A stretch of 64,000 nt of DNA from Methyloradius palustris (GCF_019703875.1 NZ_AP024110.1:2542001-2606000), one strand, 5' to 3'. Shown: positions 16,322-25,822, counted from the stretch's first letter. Notes: generated from the sequence alone by a model not told the origin. Program-made: numbers and translations.

Positions 16322-19109
16322 CTGGCGATTCTAGCATTGAGTTTTCCAGCGCGATATTCACATCCTCAGCCACAGGCATCGCGGGTGGCTTGCCTAAGGG
16401 TAAAGAAAAGATAAAAATCGCGCCATGTGGCACTTGGGTTTCTGCACAGATCTTGCCACCGTGTGCCTGAATAATCGCCTGGCAAATAGATAAGCCCAAA
16501 CCCACCCCTGGCTTGGCTGACTCTTTTTCGCCGCGGGTGAATTTATCAAAAATATGATCGCCCAAGCCTGCTGGCAGACCTGGGCCATTATCGGCGACTG
16601 ATACCCATACATCCTGACCATTTTGGCGGGCAGAAATGGTAATCATGGAATTTTCTGGCGTGTATTTGCAGGCGTTATCTAAGAGGTTACAAAGCACACG
16701 CTCCAGCATCACCGCATCGAACTGTAATAGCGGCAGGTCTTCAGGCAAATGGGTTGAAACCTGATGTTTCTCCAATGTTGGCCGCATGATGCGCAATGCT
16801 GAGCCGACGATTTCTTCCAGCATCTGCCATTGCCGATTGAGTTGTATTTTGCCTGATTGCAAACGCGCCATATCGAGCAGATTGATGACCAGTTGCTGCA
16901 TGCGGAAAGTCTGCTCATGTAGCGCACTAATCATGGATTGCTGATTCTCAACGGCAACCAATGGATTTTGCTCACTTTGCGCTTTTAATATGCCACTGAT
17001 TCCCAGAATGGAAGTTAGCGGCGTTCGTAGATCATGCGAAATAGCGCTTAGCAATGAGTTTCTCAAGCGTTCAGATTCCATATTCACCAAGGCATCGCGG
17101 GCGACTTCAACATAGTGCACGCGCTCTAGCGCCAAGGCGATTTGGGCGGCAAAGGTATCGAGCAACTGGCGCTGCTCTGGCAAAAATATCTGCGCTGGGC
17201 TGGCTGGCTCAATAACTAGCACACCACGCGTGCGCATGGGTGCCTTGAGCGGCAAATAAAGGTGGGCACTGGAAGGTAAAGTATTAGTGCCCAGACCAGC
17301 TTCTTCCTGATTGTCATACACCCATTGCGCGATCCCGCTATCGACTTTTTCAATATGCTCCGCTAGCGCCCCATCATCGCTGGCATGCACGACTTCTGCA
17401 TGATCGTGCAGCTTGTCCTGGCTATCTGGTAGCACTATCGCAATTTTGGACTGAAATATGCCAGATAGATGGTGCGTACTGATTTCCACAATGTGGCTGG
17501 AAGTGAGTGCTGACGCCAACTGCTTGCCCAAGTCATACAATGCGCGGCTGCGTTTTTCACGATAGTTAGCGACTACGGCCTGGTAGCGCAAACTCGCGGT
17601 CAATTGGCTGATGACCAATGCAACAATGAACATGACAGCGAAGGTGAGCAGATATTGCGTGTCAGAAACCGAAAAGGAAAATCGGGGCGGCACAAAGAAG
17701 AAGTCAAACGCTGAAACACTGAGCACAGAGGAAAAAATACCAGGTCCACGGCCAAATTTGGCTGAAATCAGCACCACGCCCAATAAATACAGCATGATCA
17801 GGTTGGATAGCTCAAACGATTGCAGCAGTAAATGCGCAACGATGGATGAAGCCGCACTCACCGTAATCGCCCAAACATAGCCACGCCGCTTGGTTCGGCT
17901 CACTTGTTCAGGCGTTAATCCAAAAGCGGTTCTAATGGCATTATCAGGCTTGATACGGCTTTTATCCTGCGCCTGGCGCACCACGATATGGATATCCACA
18001 TCAATCGCGTCACGCGTCAATCGGTCGGTCACACTGGGGCTGATGAGCCTATAAAAAAATGAACGCGTCGGCTTGCCCACTACCAACTTGGAAACATTGC
18101 GGCTGCGGGCATAACCTAGTAAAACGCGACTTATTTCAGTGCCACTTAACGTAGCAGTTTCAGCGCCCAAATCTTGCGCCAGACGCATGGTTTTGAGGAT
18201 GGCATTCCGCTCTTGGTCAGTGAGCCTTTGTAGCGCTGGGGTTTCCACATATACAGCCAACCAATCAGCTTTGAGACTTGCTGCCAACCTTGCTGTAACG
18301 CGCACTAGTTGCTCGGCTTCGGGGCCAGAACCAACACCAACCAGAATACGGTCATGTGCCTGCCAGACTTGCTGAATGGATTGGTCGGCGCGGTATTCAC
18401 GCATCTGCGCATCTACGCGGTCTGCCGTTCTGCGCAGCGCCATTTCACGCAGGGCAATTAAATTGCCCTTGCGAAAGAAATTCTTGCGCGCCTGTTCAGC
18501 TTGTTGCGGAATATAGACTTTCCCATCTTGCAGGCGACGCAAGAGCTCTTCTGGTGAAAGGTCGACCAGCGTCACTTCATCGGCAAGATCAAACACTTTA
18601 TCGGGCAGGGTCTCGGCGACGCGAACCCCTGTAATCTGGCCAACCACGTCATTCAGGCTTTCCAGATGTTGTACGTTGAGCGTGCTGTACACATCAATGC
18701 CAGCGGCGAGCAACTCTTCTACATCTTGCCAGCGTTTGGGGTGGCGCGAACCATCGACATTGGAGTGTGCCAGCTCATCCATCAAAATCAGTGCTGGTTT
18801 GCGCTTGAGGGCTGCATCCAGATCAAATTCAGTGAGGGTACGACCACGGTATTCAACTGACTTGAGTGGCAATTGAATCAAGCCACTTAGCTGGGCTTCG
18901 GTATCTTTGCGACCATGCGTTTCAATCACGCCAATTAGCACCTCCAGACCCTGCCGCGCCAACACCTGGGCGGCAGAAAGCATGGCAAAGGTTTTACCAA
19001 CACCCGCACAACCTCCGAAAAATATCTTCAGCTTGCCACGCTTTTGCTTGGCATCTTCTAGCTGGATTTTCTCCAATAACTGGTCGGGGTCGGGGCGCTG
19101 ATCATTCAT
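16314..19109 (-). CDS. kdpD: Osmosensitive potassium-channel sensor kinase KdpD
   Basis: KdpD senses low potassium or turgor and phosphorylates KdpE. The 931-residue protein has the N-terminal KdpD domain with a Walker A-like GCAGVGKTFAML (about 33-44), a universal-stress-protein domain (about 250-370), four membrane helices (about 405-500), and a GAF-like region. The kinase core follows, with phospho-His in SAISHDLRTPLTS (H692) and ATP-binding motifs NLLDNACKYTP, DNGPGLP and GVGLGLSICQAI. The full architecture is intact. The gene lies 66 bases after kdpC. Confidence 0.96.
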   Translation of the reverse strand: MNDQRPDPDQLLEKIQLEDAKQKRGKLKIFFGGCAGVGKTFAMLSAAQVLARQGLEVLIGVIETHGRKDTEAQLSGLIQLPLKSVEYRGRTLTEFDLDAALKRKPALILMDELAHSNVDGSRHPKRWQDVEELLAAGIDVYSTLNVQHLESLNDVVGQITGVRVAETLPDKVFDLADEVTLVDLSPEELLRRLQDGKVYIPQQAEQARKNFFRKGNLIALREMALRRTADRVDAQMREYRADQSIQQVWQAHDRILVGVGSGPEAEQLVRVTARLAASLKADWLAVYVETPALQRLTDQERNAILKTMRLAQDLGAETATLSGTEISRVLLGYARSRNVSKLVVGKPTRSFFYRLISPSVTDRLTRDAIDVDIHIVVRQAQDKSRIKPDNAIRTAFGLTPEQVSRTKRRGYVWAITVSAASSIVAHLLLQSFELSNLIMLYLLGVVLISAKFGRGPGIFSSVLSVSAFDFFFVPPRFSFSVSDTQYLLTFAVMFIVALVISQLTASLRYQAVVANYREKRSRALYDLGKQLASALTSSHIVEISTHHLSGIFQSKIAIVLPDSQDKLHDHAEVVHASDDGALAEHIEKVDSGIAQWVYDNQEEAGLGTNTLPSSAHLYLPLKAPMRTRGVLVIEPASPAQIFLPEQRQLLDTFAAQIALALERVHYVEVARDALVNMESERLRNSLLSAISHDLRTPLTSILGISGILKAQSEQNPLVAVENQQSMISALHEQTFRMQQLVINLLDMARLQSGKIQLNRQWQMLEEIVGSALRIMRPTLEKHQVSTHLPEDLPLLQFDAVMLERVLCNLLDNACKYTPENSMITISARQNGQDVWVSVADNGPGLPAGLGDHIFDKFTRGEKESAKPGVGLGLSICQAIIQAHGGKICAETQVPHGAIFIFSLPLGKPPAMPVAEDVNIALENSMLESPDV

Positions 19110-19175
19110 GTTGTTAGTATATGCTATCTGTAATAAGGCTGGATTTAACCAGCACTTGCAAAGCCTTATAAAGCC

Positions 19176-19760
19176 TTATTTAGCTGTTTTAGACGTTTCA
19201 TCCAGCGCCAGATTCAATGCCAGCACATTCACCCGCGGTTCACCCAAAATGCCGAACTGGCGACCTTGAATATGCTTTTGTACCAGCTCGGTAACTTGCT
19301 CTGGCGTAAAACCACGCGTTTTTGCAACGCGGTCAATCTGGTAAATGGCCGCTGCTGGGCTGATTTCGGGGTCTAAGCCACTGGCAGAAGCCGTCACTAA
19401 ATCAACAGGGACAGGTAGTTTGTTGTCAGGGTCAGTCTGTTTAAGGGCGGCGATACGACCATTCACGGCATCCATCAAGGCAAGGTTGAGTGGCCCCTGA
19501 TTGGAACCAGAAGAAGCTGCCGCATTGTTAGGGTAAGGCGATGTGGCAGATGGCCTGCCCCAGAAATACTTGGAGTCAGTAAAATTCTGGCCGATCAGGC
19601 TTGAGCCTACAATATTGCCGTCTTTTTTAATCAGGCTGCCTTGTGCTTGTTCTGGGAAAAATGCTTTGCCTATGCCCGTTATTAATAGTGGGTAAATGGC
19701 GCCAGTAATCAGGGTAATCCCTAAAAACAAAGCGATGGCTGGGCGTAAATATGATTTCAT
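19176..19760 (-). CDS. kdpC: Potassium-transporting ATPase subunit C
   Basis: KdpC is a single-span subunit of the KdpFABC high-affinity potassium pump and stabilises the complex. The 194-residue protein has an N-terminal membrane helix (about 7-28) and the family segments GSSLIGQNFTDSKYFWGRPSAT, VDLVTASASGLDPEISPAAA and LNLALDE near the end. It follows kdpB closely in the same operon. Confidence 0.95.
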   Translation of the reverse strand: MKSYLRPAIALFLGITLITGAIYPLLITGIGKAFFPEQAQGSLIKKDGNIVGSSLIGQNFTDSKYFWGRPSATSPYPNNAAASSGSNQGPLNLALMDAVNGRIAALKQTDPDNKLPVPVDLVTASASGLDPEISPAAAIYQIDRVAKTRGFTPEQVTELVQKHIQGRQFGILGEPRVNVLALNLALDETSKTAK

Positions 19761-19786
19761 GATGTTTCCTTAAAATGAGTTCTTGC

Positions 19787-21871
19787 TTAAACCAAGCCGA
19801 CAATCGTCAAGGCCACGTCAATCAGCTTGATACCGACGAATGGCACAATGATGCCGCCCAAGCCATATATCAGCAGGTTGCGGCGCAACAGCGTGGCTGC
19901 ACCAACTGCGCGGTATGGAATACCTTTGAGCGCGAGCGGAATCAGGAACATGATGATCAACGCATTGAAAATAACCGCCGACAGAATGGCCGAATTGGGG
20001 CTGGTCAAATGCATCACGTTCAGCGTGTTCAAAGCTGGATAAGTTGTCGCAAACGCAGCAGGAATAATGGCGAAATACTTGGCAATATCGTTAGCGATAC
20101 TGAAGGTAGTGAGCGAGCCACGTGTCATCAGCATCTGCTTGCCGATTTCTACAATCTCAATCAGCTTGGTCGGGTTGGAGTCCAGATCGACCATATTGCC
20201 AGCCTCTTTGGCAGCCTGCGTACCAGTATTCATGGCCACCGCCACATCGGCCTGCGCCAGTGCTGGCGCATCGTTAGTACCGTCACCTGTCATGGCCACC
20301 AGCTTGCCTTGGGCTTGATGTTCACGAATCAGCGCTAACTTGGCCTCTGGTGTTGCTTCAGCGAGAAAATCATCAACTCCTGCTTCAGCCGCGATTGAAG
20401 CGGCAGTCAGGCGATTATCGCCCGTAATCATGATGGTCTTAATGCCCATGGCACGTAGCTCGGCAAATCGCTCTTTGATGCCACCTTTAACAATATCTTT
20501 GAGCTCGACCACGCCTACCACTTTAGCCCCATCCGCCACCACTAATGGCGTACTACCGCGGCGTGAGATGTCATCCACCTTTACCGTAATTTCATCGGCA
20601 AAAATACCGCCTAACGATTCCACATATTGGCGAATAGCACTGGCTGCGCCTTTACGAATGTTTCGTTCACCAATGGTCACTCCACTCATGCGGGTTTGTG
20701 CCGAGAACGGCACGAAAGTCGCGCCCAAGGTCAGCATATTGCGCTCACGCAAATTGAAGCGATTTTTTGCCAGAACGACAATACTGCGGCCTTCAGGCGT
20801 TTCATCCGCGAGTGAAGCAAGTTGCGCAACATCGGCCAATTCATTCTCTGAGATGCCAGCAGCAGGGACAAAGGCCGAAGCCTGGCGATTACCCAAGGTA
20901 ATCGTGCCTGTTTTATCGAGAAGCAATACATCCACATCACCTGCAGCCTCAACCGCGCGACCTGAAGTAGCGATGACATTGGCTTGCATCATACGGCTCA
21001 TGCCAGCCACACCAATCGCTGAAAGCAAACCAGCAATGGTGGTAGGAATCAAGCAGACCAGCAGCGAAATAAGCACAGTAATCGTTGCTGGCTGCCCTGC
21101 ACCTGCCACGTCAACGCTGAATATCGAGAACGGTAGCAGCGTGACAGTGGCTAATAAAAATACGATAGTGAGTGCCACTAGAAGGATAGTCAGCGCGATT
21201 TCATTGGGTGTTTTTTGGCGTTTTGCGCCTTCCACCATTGCAATCATGCGATCCAGAAAAGCCTCACCTGGGTTCACGGTGACACGTACCACTATCCAGT
21301 CTGATAAGACCTGGGTACCACCTGTTACCGCGCTGAAATCTCCACCTGATTCGCGAATCACAGGGGCTGATTCCCCCGTGATTGCGGATTCATTGACCGA
21401 GGCGATACCGTCAATCACTTCGCCATCGGCAGGGATGGTATCGCCTGCCTCTACCAGAATGATGTCACCTTTACGCAGACTTAAACTATCTGTCAGGCTC
21501 ACTTTTGAATCACGTTTTGCAGTCGCCAGTTTTTTCGCGACGACATTCTTTTTAGATTGGCGCAACGAAGCCGCTTGCGCCTTGCTACGGCCTTCTGCCA
21601 AAGCCTCGGCAAAATTGGCGAACAATACCGTGAACCACAGCCAGATACTGACCAGCAGAATGAACCCTGCTGGCGCCTCACCTTTGCCAAATAAAGCCTG
21701 CAGGAAAAGCACAGTGGTCAGTATGCTGCCGAGATACACGACAAACATTACCGGGTTGCGCCACTGCGTTTGCGGACTCAGTTTTTTAAATGAATCCACA
21801 ATCGCTGGCTTGATCAGCTTTGGATCAAACATGGTCATTTTTTCTTCAATACTTACTGCTCTGGTCATCAT
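19787..21871 (-). CDS. kdpB: Potassium-transporting P-type ATPase subunit B
   Basis: KdpB is the catalytic P-type ATPase subunit of the Kdp pump. The phosphorylation motif DKTGTIT is at about D319, with the actuator motif SAITGESAPV (about 165-175), the nucleotide-binding region, and the hinge MTGDGTNDAPALA. I set the start at the first of two adjacent ATG codons, 4 bases after AAGGA. The second ATG has better spacing, and an upstream in-frame ATG would reach back almost to kdpA without a ribosome site. Length is about 694 residues, normal for the family. It follows kdpA by about 45 bases. Confidence 0.95.
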   Translation of the reverse strand: MMTRAVSIEEKMTMFDPKLIKPAIVDSFKKLSPQTQWRNPVMFVVYLGSILTTVLFLQALFGKGEAPAGFILLVSIWLWFTVLFANFAEALAEGRSKAQAASLRQSKKNVVAKKLATAKRDSKVSLTDSLSLRKGDIILVEAGDTIPADGEVIDGIASVNESAITGESAPVIRESGGDFSAVTGGTQVLSDWIVVRVTVNPGEAFLDRMIAMVEGAKRQKTPNEIALTILLVALTIVFLLATVTLLPFSIFSVDVAGAGQPATITVLISLLVCLIPTTIAGLLSAIGVAGMSRMMQANVIATSGRAVEAAGDVDVLLLDKTGTITLGNRQASAFVPAAGISENELADVAQLASLADETPEGRSIVVLAKNRFNLRERNMLTLGATFVPFSAQTRMSGVTIGERNIRKGAASAIRQYVESLGGIFADEITVKVDDISRRGSTPLVVADGAKVVGVVELKDIVKGGIKERFAELRAMGIKTIMITGDNRLTAASIAAEAGVDDFLAEATPEAKLALIREHQAQGKLVAMTGDGTNDAPALAQADVAVAMNTGTQAAKEAGNMVDLDSNPTKLIEIVEIGKQMLMTRGSLTTFSIANDIAKYFAIIPAAFATTYPALNTLNVMHLTSPNSAILSAVIFNALIIMFLIPLALKGIPYRAVGAATLLRRNLLIYGLGGIIVPFVGIKLIDVALTIVGLV

Positions 21872-21916
21872 TAAATCCTTTGAAATTGTTTCAATATGCC
21901 TGGTGCTATTCACGTG

Positions 21917-23725
21917 TTAGTGAGCGCCAACCATCATCAACTGCTCGACCACTGGGCCAAGGGCAAGGGCAGGCACGTAGGTCAATGCACCGACCAGAAT
22001 CACCACGCCAATCAGCAAGCTCACGAATAGCGGGCCGTGCGTAGGCAAAGTGCCGAGGCCAGGCTGGATGCGCTTTTTAGCGGCCAGCGCACCTGCGATT
22101 GCCAGCACTGGGATGATGATGCCGAAGCGGCCAAACCACATGGCAACTGCCAACAGATAGTTATAGAAAGGCGTATTGGCAGAAAGGCCCGCGAATGCGC
22201 TGCCGTTATTATTAGAAGCAGAAGAAACCGCATACAGAATTTCACTAAAACCATGCGCACCAGGGTTGGCAATACCTGCTTTACCAGGGTCAACCATCAC
22301 CGCGATGGCGGTGCCTACCAGCACCAGCACAGGTGTTACCAATATGATGATGGATGACATCTTCATCTCGAATATCTCGATCTTTTTACCCAGGTACTCA
22401 GGCGTACGGCCTATCATCAAACCTGCCACAAACACGGCCAGAATGGCGTAGATGAGCATGGTATAAAGGCCAGAGCCAACACCACCAAACACGACTTCAC
22501 CCAACTGAATCAGCCACATTGGCACAAGGCCGCCAATCGGGGTCAGCGAGTCATGCATGCCATTGACAGCGCCACAAGAAGCAGCGGTGGTAATCGTGGC
22601 AAACAGCGAAGACGCAACGATACCAAAACGCGTTTCCTTGCCCTCCATATTACCGCCTGCTTGCGTTAACGAGCTGGATTGGTCAATACCAACCGCAGTA
22701 AATGCGGGGTTGCCCGCCTGTTCAGAAACCACCAGCACACCAGCCATCACAACAAAGATAAGGCCCATGGCAGCAAATACCGCCCAACCCTGACGTTTAT
22801 CGCCCACCATCAAACCGAAGGCATAACAGAGCCCAGCAGGAATCAGGAAAATCGCCACCATCTGCAAGAAATTGGTAAATGGTGTTGGGTTCTCGTAAGG
22901 ATGCGCCGAGTTGGCATTAAAGAAGCCGCCACCATTGGTACCCAGCATTTTGATAGATTCTTGCGAAGCCACTGGACCCATGGCGAGTGTCTGTGTTTTG
23001 GTAGTCAAGTTATCAAGCACAGGATTACCGCTCGCGTCTTTTAACGGGTTACCCGCATCATCCAGCTTGGGTACTTGATAGGCAGTCGTTTCAAGCGTTG
23101 AAACATCCTGATAAGCGCTAAAGTTCTGGATAACACCCTGGCTCATGAATACAGCAGCCAGCACCAAAGATAGTGGCAGCAGAATGTATAAAGTAGAGCG
23201 TGTGAGGTCTACCCAAAAGTTGCCGATAGTCTTCACCGAATGACGCGCGAAACCGCGAATCAAAGCGATGACAACGACAATACCTGTCGCGGCAGAGAGA
23301 AAGTTTTGCACGGTGAGGCCAACCATTTGCGTGAAATAGCTCATGGTTGTTTCACCCGCATAGCCCTGCCAGTTGGTATTGGTGATAAAGCTGACGGCAG
23401 TATCGAATGAAGAATCGACACTCACTGCGGGAAACTGCTGCGGATTGAGAGGCAATGATAATTGCAGGCGTTGCAACAAAAACAGCACCAGAATACCCAG
23501 CGTATTGAATACCAGAAGGGCAATCGTGTAGCGCTTCCAGCCCATTTCGGCGCTGGCATCAACGCCACCTATCTTGTAGAGCAGTCGCTCTACTGGGCTG
23601 AAAATCTTGCTTAGTAAGGGTGTGTTGCCTTCCATCACGCGCGCGATGAAAATGCCCATGGGTTTGGTCAGTAGCAGTATGGTGACGAAATATAAGCCGT
23701 ACTGAATGATAGTGTTGGCGTTCAT
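21917..23725 (-). CDS. kdpA: Potassium-transporting ATPase subunit A
   Basis: KdpA is the channel-like subunit that selects and binds potassium. From the ATG at 23725 it has 602 residues and about ten membrane helices. It carries the selectivity-filter-like segments TNTNWQGYAGE, GTNGGGFFNANSAHPYENPTP, TTAASCGAVNGMHDS and NNNGSAFAGL. I chose this start because it overlaps the kdpF stop by one base and gives the family's N-terminus (NANTIIQYGLYF). A frame extension 34 codons upstream only runs through kdpF and the small ORF. Confidence 0.96.
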   Translation of the reverse strand: MNANTIIQYGLYFVTILLLTKPMGIFIARVMEGNTPLLSKIFSPVERLLYKIGGVDASAEMGWKRYTIALLVFNTLGILVLFLLQRLQLSLPLNPQQFPAVSVDSSFDTAVSFITNTNWQGYAGETTMSYFTQMVGLTVQNFLSAATGIVVVIALIRGFARHSVKTIGNFWVDLTRSTLYILLPLSLVLAAVFMSQGVIQNFSAYQDVSTLETTAYQVPKLDDAGNPLKDASGNPVLDNLTTKTQTLAMGPVASQESIKMLGTNGGGFFNANSAHPYENPTPFTNFLQMVAIFLIPAGLCYAFGLMVGDKRQGWAVFAAMGLIFVVMAGVLVVSEQAGNPAFTAVGIDQSSSLTQAGGNMEGKETRFGIVASSLFATITTAASCGAVNGMHDSLTPIGGLVPMWLIQLGEVVFGGVGSGLYTMLIYAILAVFVAGLMIGRTPEYLGKKIEIFEMKMSSIIILVTPVLVLVGTAIAVMVDPGKAGIANPGAHGFSEILYAVSSASNNNGSAFAGLSANTPFYNYLLAVAMWFGRFGIIIPVLAIAGALAAKKRIQPGLGTLPTHGPLFVSLLIGVVILVGALTYVPALALGPVVEQLMMVGAH

Positions 23726-23814
23726 TAAAAATTCTCCGGCTTGATCAAGGCGTACAACAGGTAAATCAGCAGCAGTACACTGACGATGCCACTTAAAATA
23801 GTAATAAAGCTCAT
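23725..23814 (-). CDS. kdpF: Potassium-transporting ATPase subunit F
   Basis: A 29-residue single-helix peptide that begins MSFITILSG and ends LLYALIKPENF, matching the KdpF family, which stabilises the KdpFABC complex. A GGGGGAAAG lies just before its ATG. It overlaps the stop of a preceding small ORF by four bases (ATGA) and its own stop overlaps the kdpA ATG by one base. It would be missed by a length cut-off. Confidence 0.9.
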   Translation of the reverse strand: MSFITILSGIVSVLLLIYLLYALIKPENF

Positions 23815-23909
23815 TTCTTTCCCCCAAGGTAAATACAGGCCACGGCCACTAGATAAATAGCCACGAAATAACCAACCACCAATAACGAATCTGGAATTGC
23901 ACTCATCAT
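23811..23909 (-). CDS. Small single-helix membrane peptide at the head of the kdp operon
   Basis: A 32-codon frame starts with two adjacent ATG codons. The second has GGAG at good spacing and gives 31 residues. It encodes Ser-Ala-Ile-Pro-Asp, then a hydrophobic stretch of about 20 residues (SLLVVGYFVAIYLVAVACIY), then LGGKK. It is one predicted membrane helix with a positive C-terminus. Its TGA overlaps the kdpF ATG as ATGA, which indicates translational coupling. I do not recognise it as a named gene. It may be a KdpF-like accessory peptide or a leader peptide for the operon. Coding status rests on the ribosome site, the overlap and the helix. Confidence 0.55.
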   Translation of the reverse strand: MMSAIPDSLLVVGYFVAIYLVAVACIYLGGKK

Positions 23910-23999
23910 GTCTCCATCCGATTACTAAGCAAGACGCAATAACGAGTGCACAGCTTACGTAGATCAAAATAAAGAATTCGTAATGACTTACAGTAAATG

Positions 24000-24016
24000 T
24001 GTAAAAATTCCGTAAA
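24000..24016 (-). promoter_or_regulatory. Putative KdpE-binding box upstream of kdp
   Basis: Read on the minus strand this is TTTACG-GAATT-TTTACA, two TTTAC half-sites in direct repeat with 11-base periodicity. That resembles the TTTATA-N5-TTTACA element bound by KdpE in Escherichia coli. A third ATTTAC follows. It lies about 90-105 bases before the first start codon of the kdp operon, where an activator site is expected. The match is by eye. Confidence 0.5.
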
Positions 24017-24060
24017 GATGCAATGGGCGCTACGCCTGAAAACTACGTGAGGTAACCAAT

Positions 24061-24474
24061 TTGAATAGCTGTGAGTTATGCAGAACACCAGGCGGCGAAC
24101 TGTTATGGCAAGACAGTTTTTGCCGTGTAGTGCGGATTGAGGATGCTGATTACCCGGGCTTTTGCCGCGTGATACTCAACCAGCATATAAAGGAAATGAG
24201 TGATCTATCAATCAAAGATAGAGAACGGCTGATGGCCACAGTGTTTGCGGTAGAACAGGTATTACGTGATGTTCTTCAGCCGGAAAAGATCAATTTGGCC
24301 AGCTTGGGGAATATGACACCACATCTGCATTGGCATGTGATTCCACGTTATAAAGAAGACAGGAATTTCCCTAACCCAATCTGGGGTGACAGGATACGGG
24401 AATCTTTACCACAGCAACTAGATACAGCTACGGCAGCAAAACTCAAGGCAGAGATACAACGAATATTAGGTTAA
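24061..24474 (+). CDS. HIT-family hydrolase
   Basis: A 137-residue protein of the histidine-triad superfamily, nucleotide-binding phosphohydrolases or transferases. The triad HLHWHVIPRY (pattern H-x-H-x-H) lies at about residues 97-106, and an N-terminal CELCRTPGGELLWQDSFCRVV resembles the short-form bacterial HIT proteins. The start is a TTG, seven bases after GAGGT. It is divergent from kdp. The natural substrate (for example a dinucleoside polyphosphate) cannot be told from sequence. Confidence 0.85.
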   Translation: MNSCELCRTPGGELLWQDSFCRVVRIEDADYPGFCRVILNQHIKEMSDLSIKDRERLMATVFAVEQVLRDVLQPEKINLASLGNMTPHLHWHVIPRYKEDRNFPNPIWGDRIRESLPQQLDTATAAKLKAEIQRILG

Positions 24475-24481
24475 AGGCTGG

Positions 24482-24790
24482 CTAGACCATCAGCCGTTCG
24501 ACTGGCTTTCCGTTAACCAGATGGGATTCGATAATCTCATCAATATCGTCATTATCCACAAACTGATACCAGATGGTTTCTGGATACACCACCATCACGG
24601 GGCCTAGTTCGCAACGATCTAGGCAACCTGCGCGGTTTATACGTACTTCATGATTTTTATTGAGCTTTAAGGCTTTAACGCGCGATTTCATGTGATCGAA
24701 AGCAGCCTCGGCACCTAGATTGGCGCAACATGACTCACCTTTATCGCGCTGATTCAAACAGAAAAATACATGGTGTTGAAAATAACTCAT
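24482..24790 (-). CDS. Thioredoxin-like [2Fe-2S] ferredoxin domain protein
   Basis: A 102-residue protein of the thioredoxin-like ferredoxin group. It begins MSYFQHHVFFCLNQR, with Cys residues at about 11 and 21-22 (SCCAN) and a C-terminal pair in GCLDRCELGPVMVVYPE. That pattern binds a [2Fe-2S] cluster in this family. The function is electron transfer or redox signalling of unknown partner. It lies about 35 bases after tonB on the same strand and is convergent with the HIT gene. Confidence 0.82.
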   Translation of the reverse strand: MSYFQHHVFFCLNQRDKGESCCANLGAEAAFDHMKSRVKALKLNKNHEVRINRAGCLDRCELGPVMVVYPETIWYQFVDNDDIDEIIESHLVNGKPVERLMV

Positions 24791-24826
24791 GAGAGCATCC
24801 TTAAGTTCGTGCTATTACGCCATTCA

Positions 24827-25822
24827 CTACTGCTCAGTCGCCAAGCTGTCTTGCTTGGTAAATGTCCAGGTACGGGTAATGCCGAGAATATCGGTATCTT
24901 TGCGTATATCGTCAGGGAAGGCAGCATAAGGCGCTGCCATGGTGACAATATTTTTGGCAGCATCATCAAGTACCTTAGAACCCGAGCTCTGGTCGATGGA
25001 AATACTCTCGATACTGCCATCCGATTTAATCGAGACCGTCATACGCAACTGACCATATAATTTCTGGGTCTTGGCGGCTTCTGGATAATTCAGGTTACCT
25101 ATTTTCTCCACTTTCTGCCGCCAGGCTTCCACATAGGTGGCAAACCGATACTCCTGCGTACGTGCCCCTATATATTTACGCTTGGGGCGCTTCTGGTATT
25201 CGTCCTGCTCTTTGGCAATCTGCGCCTCGAAACGCGCAATATCCAGGCTACTCGCCATCAAGTCTGCGGCATCCAGTTTTTTAGCCGTATTATCCTGCTG
25301 GCCTTTTTGTGTTTGTGCAGCAGCGGCTTTTTGTGTGGGGTTGGTTTCTACTTTGTTTTTGGCATTGATCTGTGTCATCAATTCTTGAGCCTGTTTTTCC
25401 AGTTCAGCCACGCGTTGCTGGGTGAGTTCGGCCTGGTTAGCAGTATCTGCCAGTTTCTTTGCTGCTTGCTTGGCTTCAGTGGCGGGCTTGATCGAGGTAT
25501 CCAGCTGCTGGTCTTTTGGAGGTGGCAAGGCTGATTTTAGGTGCCGGTTGTCGTCCGTATTACCACCACGATTCAAGTTAGCCTGCGCCAGTAGATCTGC
25601 TTTTGTTGGCTTGCTCTTGGTCTTGGCATTCACCAGCACAATATCGAGCGCCGGCATTTTGTCCTGAAAAAACTTGGGCGAAGGTAACTCAAATTTGAGT
25701 GACACAATCAGGCCAGCATGCAGCAAAAACGAAACCAGCAACATGATACCCAGTGGGCCCATGTACTGGGTATAGCGCTTCAGCTTCAAGCTCCATTTGG
25801 TCAAGGCGATGCGAGGGTTCAA
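24827..25822 (-). CDS. tonB: Energy transducer TonB-like protein
   Basis: A 331-residue TonB-type protein that would couple the proton-motive force to outer-membrane receptors. It has an N-terminal membrane helix (about 22-44) and a long Gln/Lys/Ala-rich periplasmic spacer with a helical stretch at about 110-165. The C-terminal TonB domain (about 235-331) includes GQLRMTVSIKSDGSIESISIDQSSGSKVLDDAA. The TTG start overlaps the mpl stop as TTGA; an in-frame ATG lies 20 codons further in. No ExbBD genes are beside it. It could also be a TolA-like or cell-pole TonB paralogue. Confidence 0.82.
   Translation of the reverse strand: MNPRIALTKWSLKLKRYTQYMGPLGIMLLVSFLLHAGLIVSLKFELPSPKFFQDKMPALDIVLVNAKTKSKPTKADLLAQANLNRGGNTDDNRHLKSALPPPKDQQLDTSIKPATEAKQAAKKLADTANQAELTQQRVAELEKQAQELMTQINAKNKVETNPTQKAAAAQTQKGQQDNTAKKLDAADLMASSLDIARFEAQIAKEQDEYQKRPKRKYIGARTQEYRFATYVEAWRQKVEKIGNLNYPEAAKTQKLYGQLRMTVSIKSDGSIESISIDQSSGSKVLDDAAKNIVTMAAPYAAFPDDIRKDTDILGITRTWTFTKQDSLATEQ

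Noticed and set aside
20340..21920. Very long open frame (526 codons) antisense to kdpB
   Set aside because: It lies entirely opposite a clear P-type ATPase gene, its translation is Ser/Ala/Thr-rich without any domain, and it has no ribosome site. It is a by-product of codon bias in kdpB.
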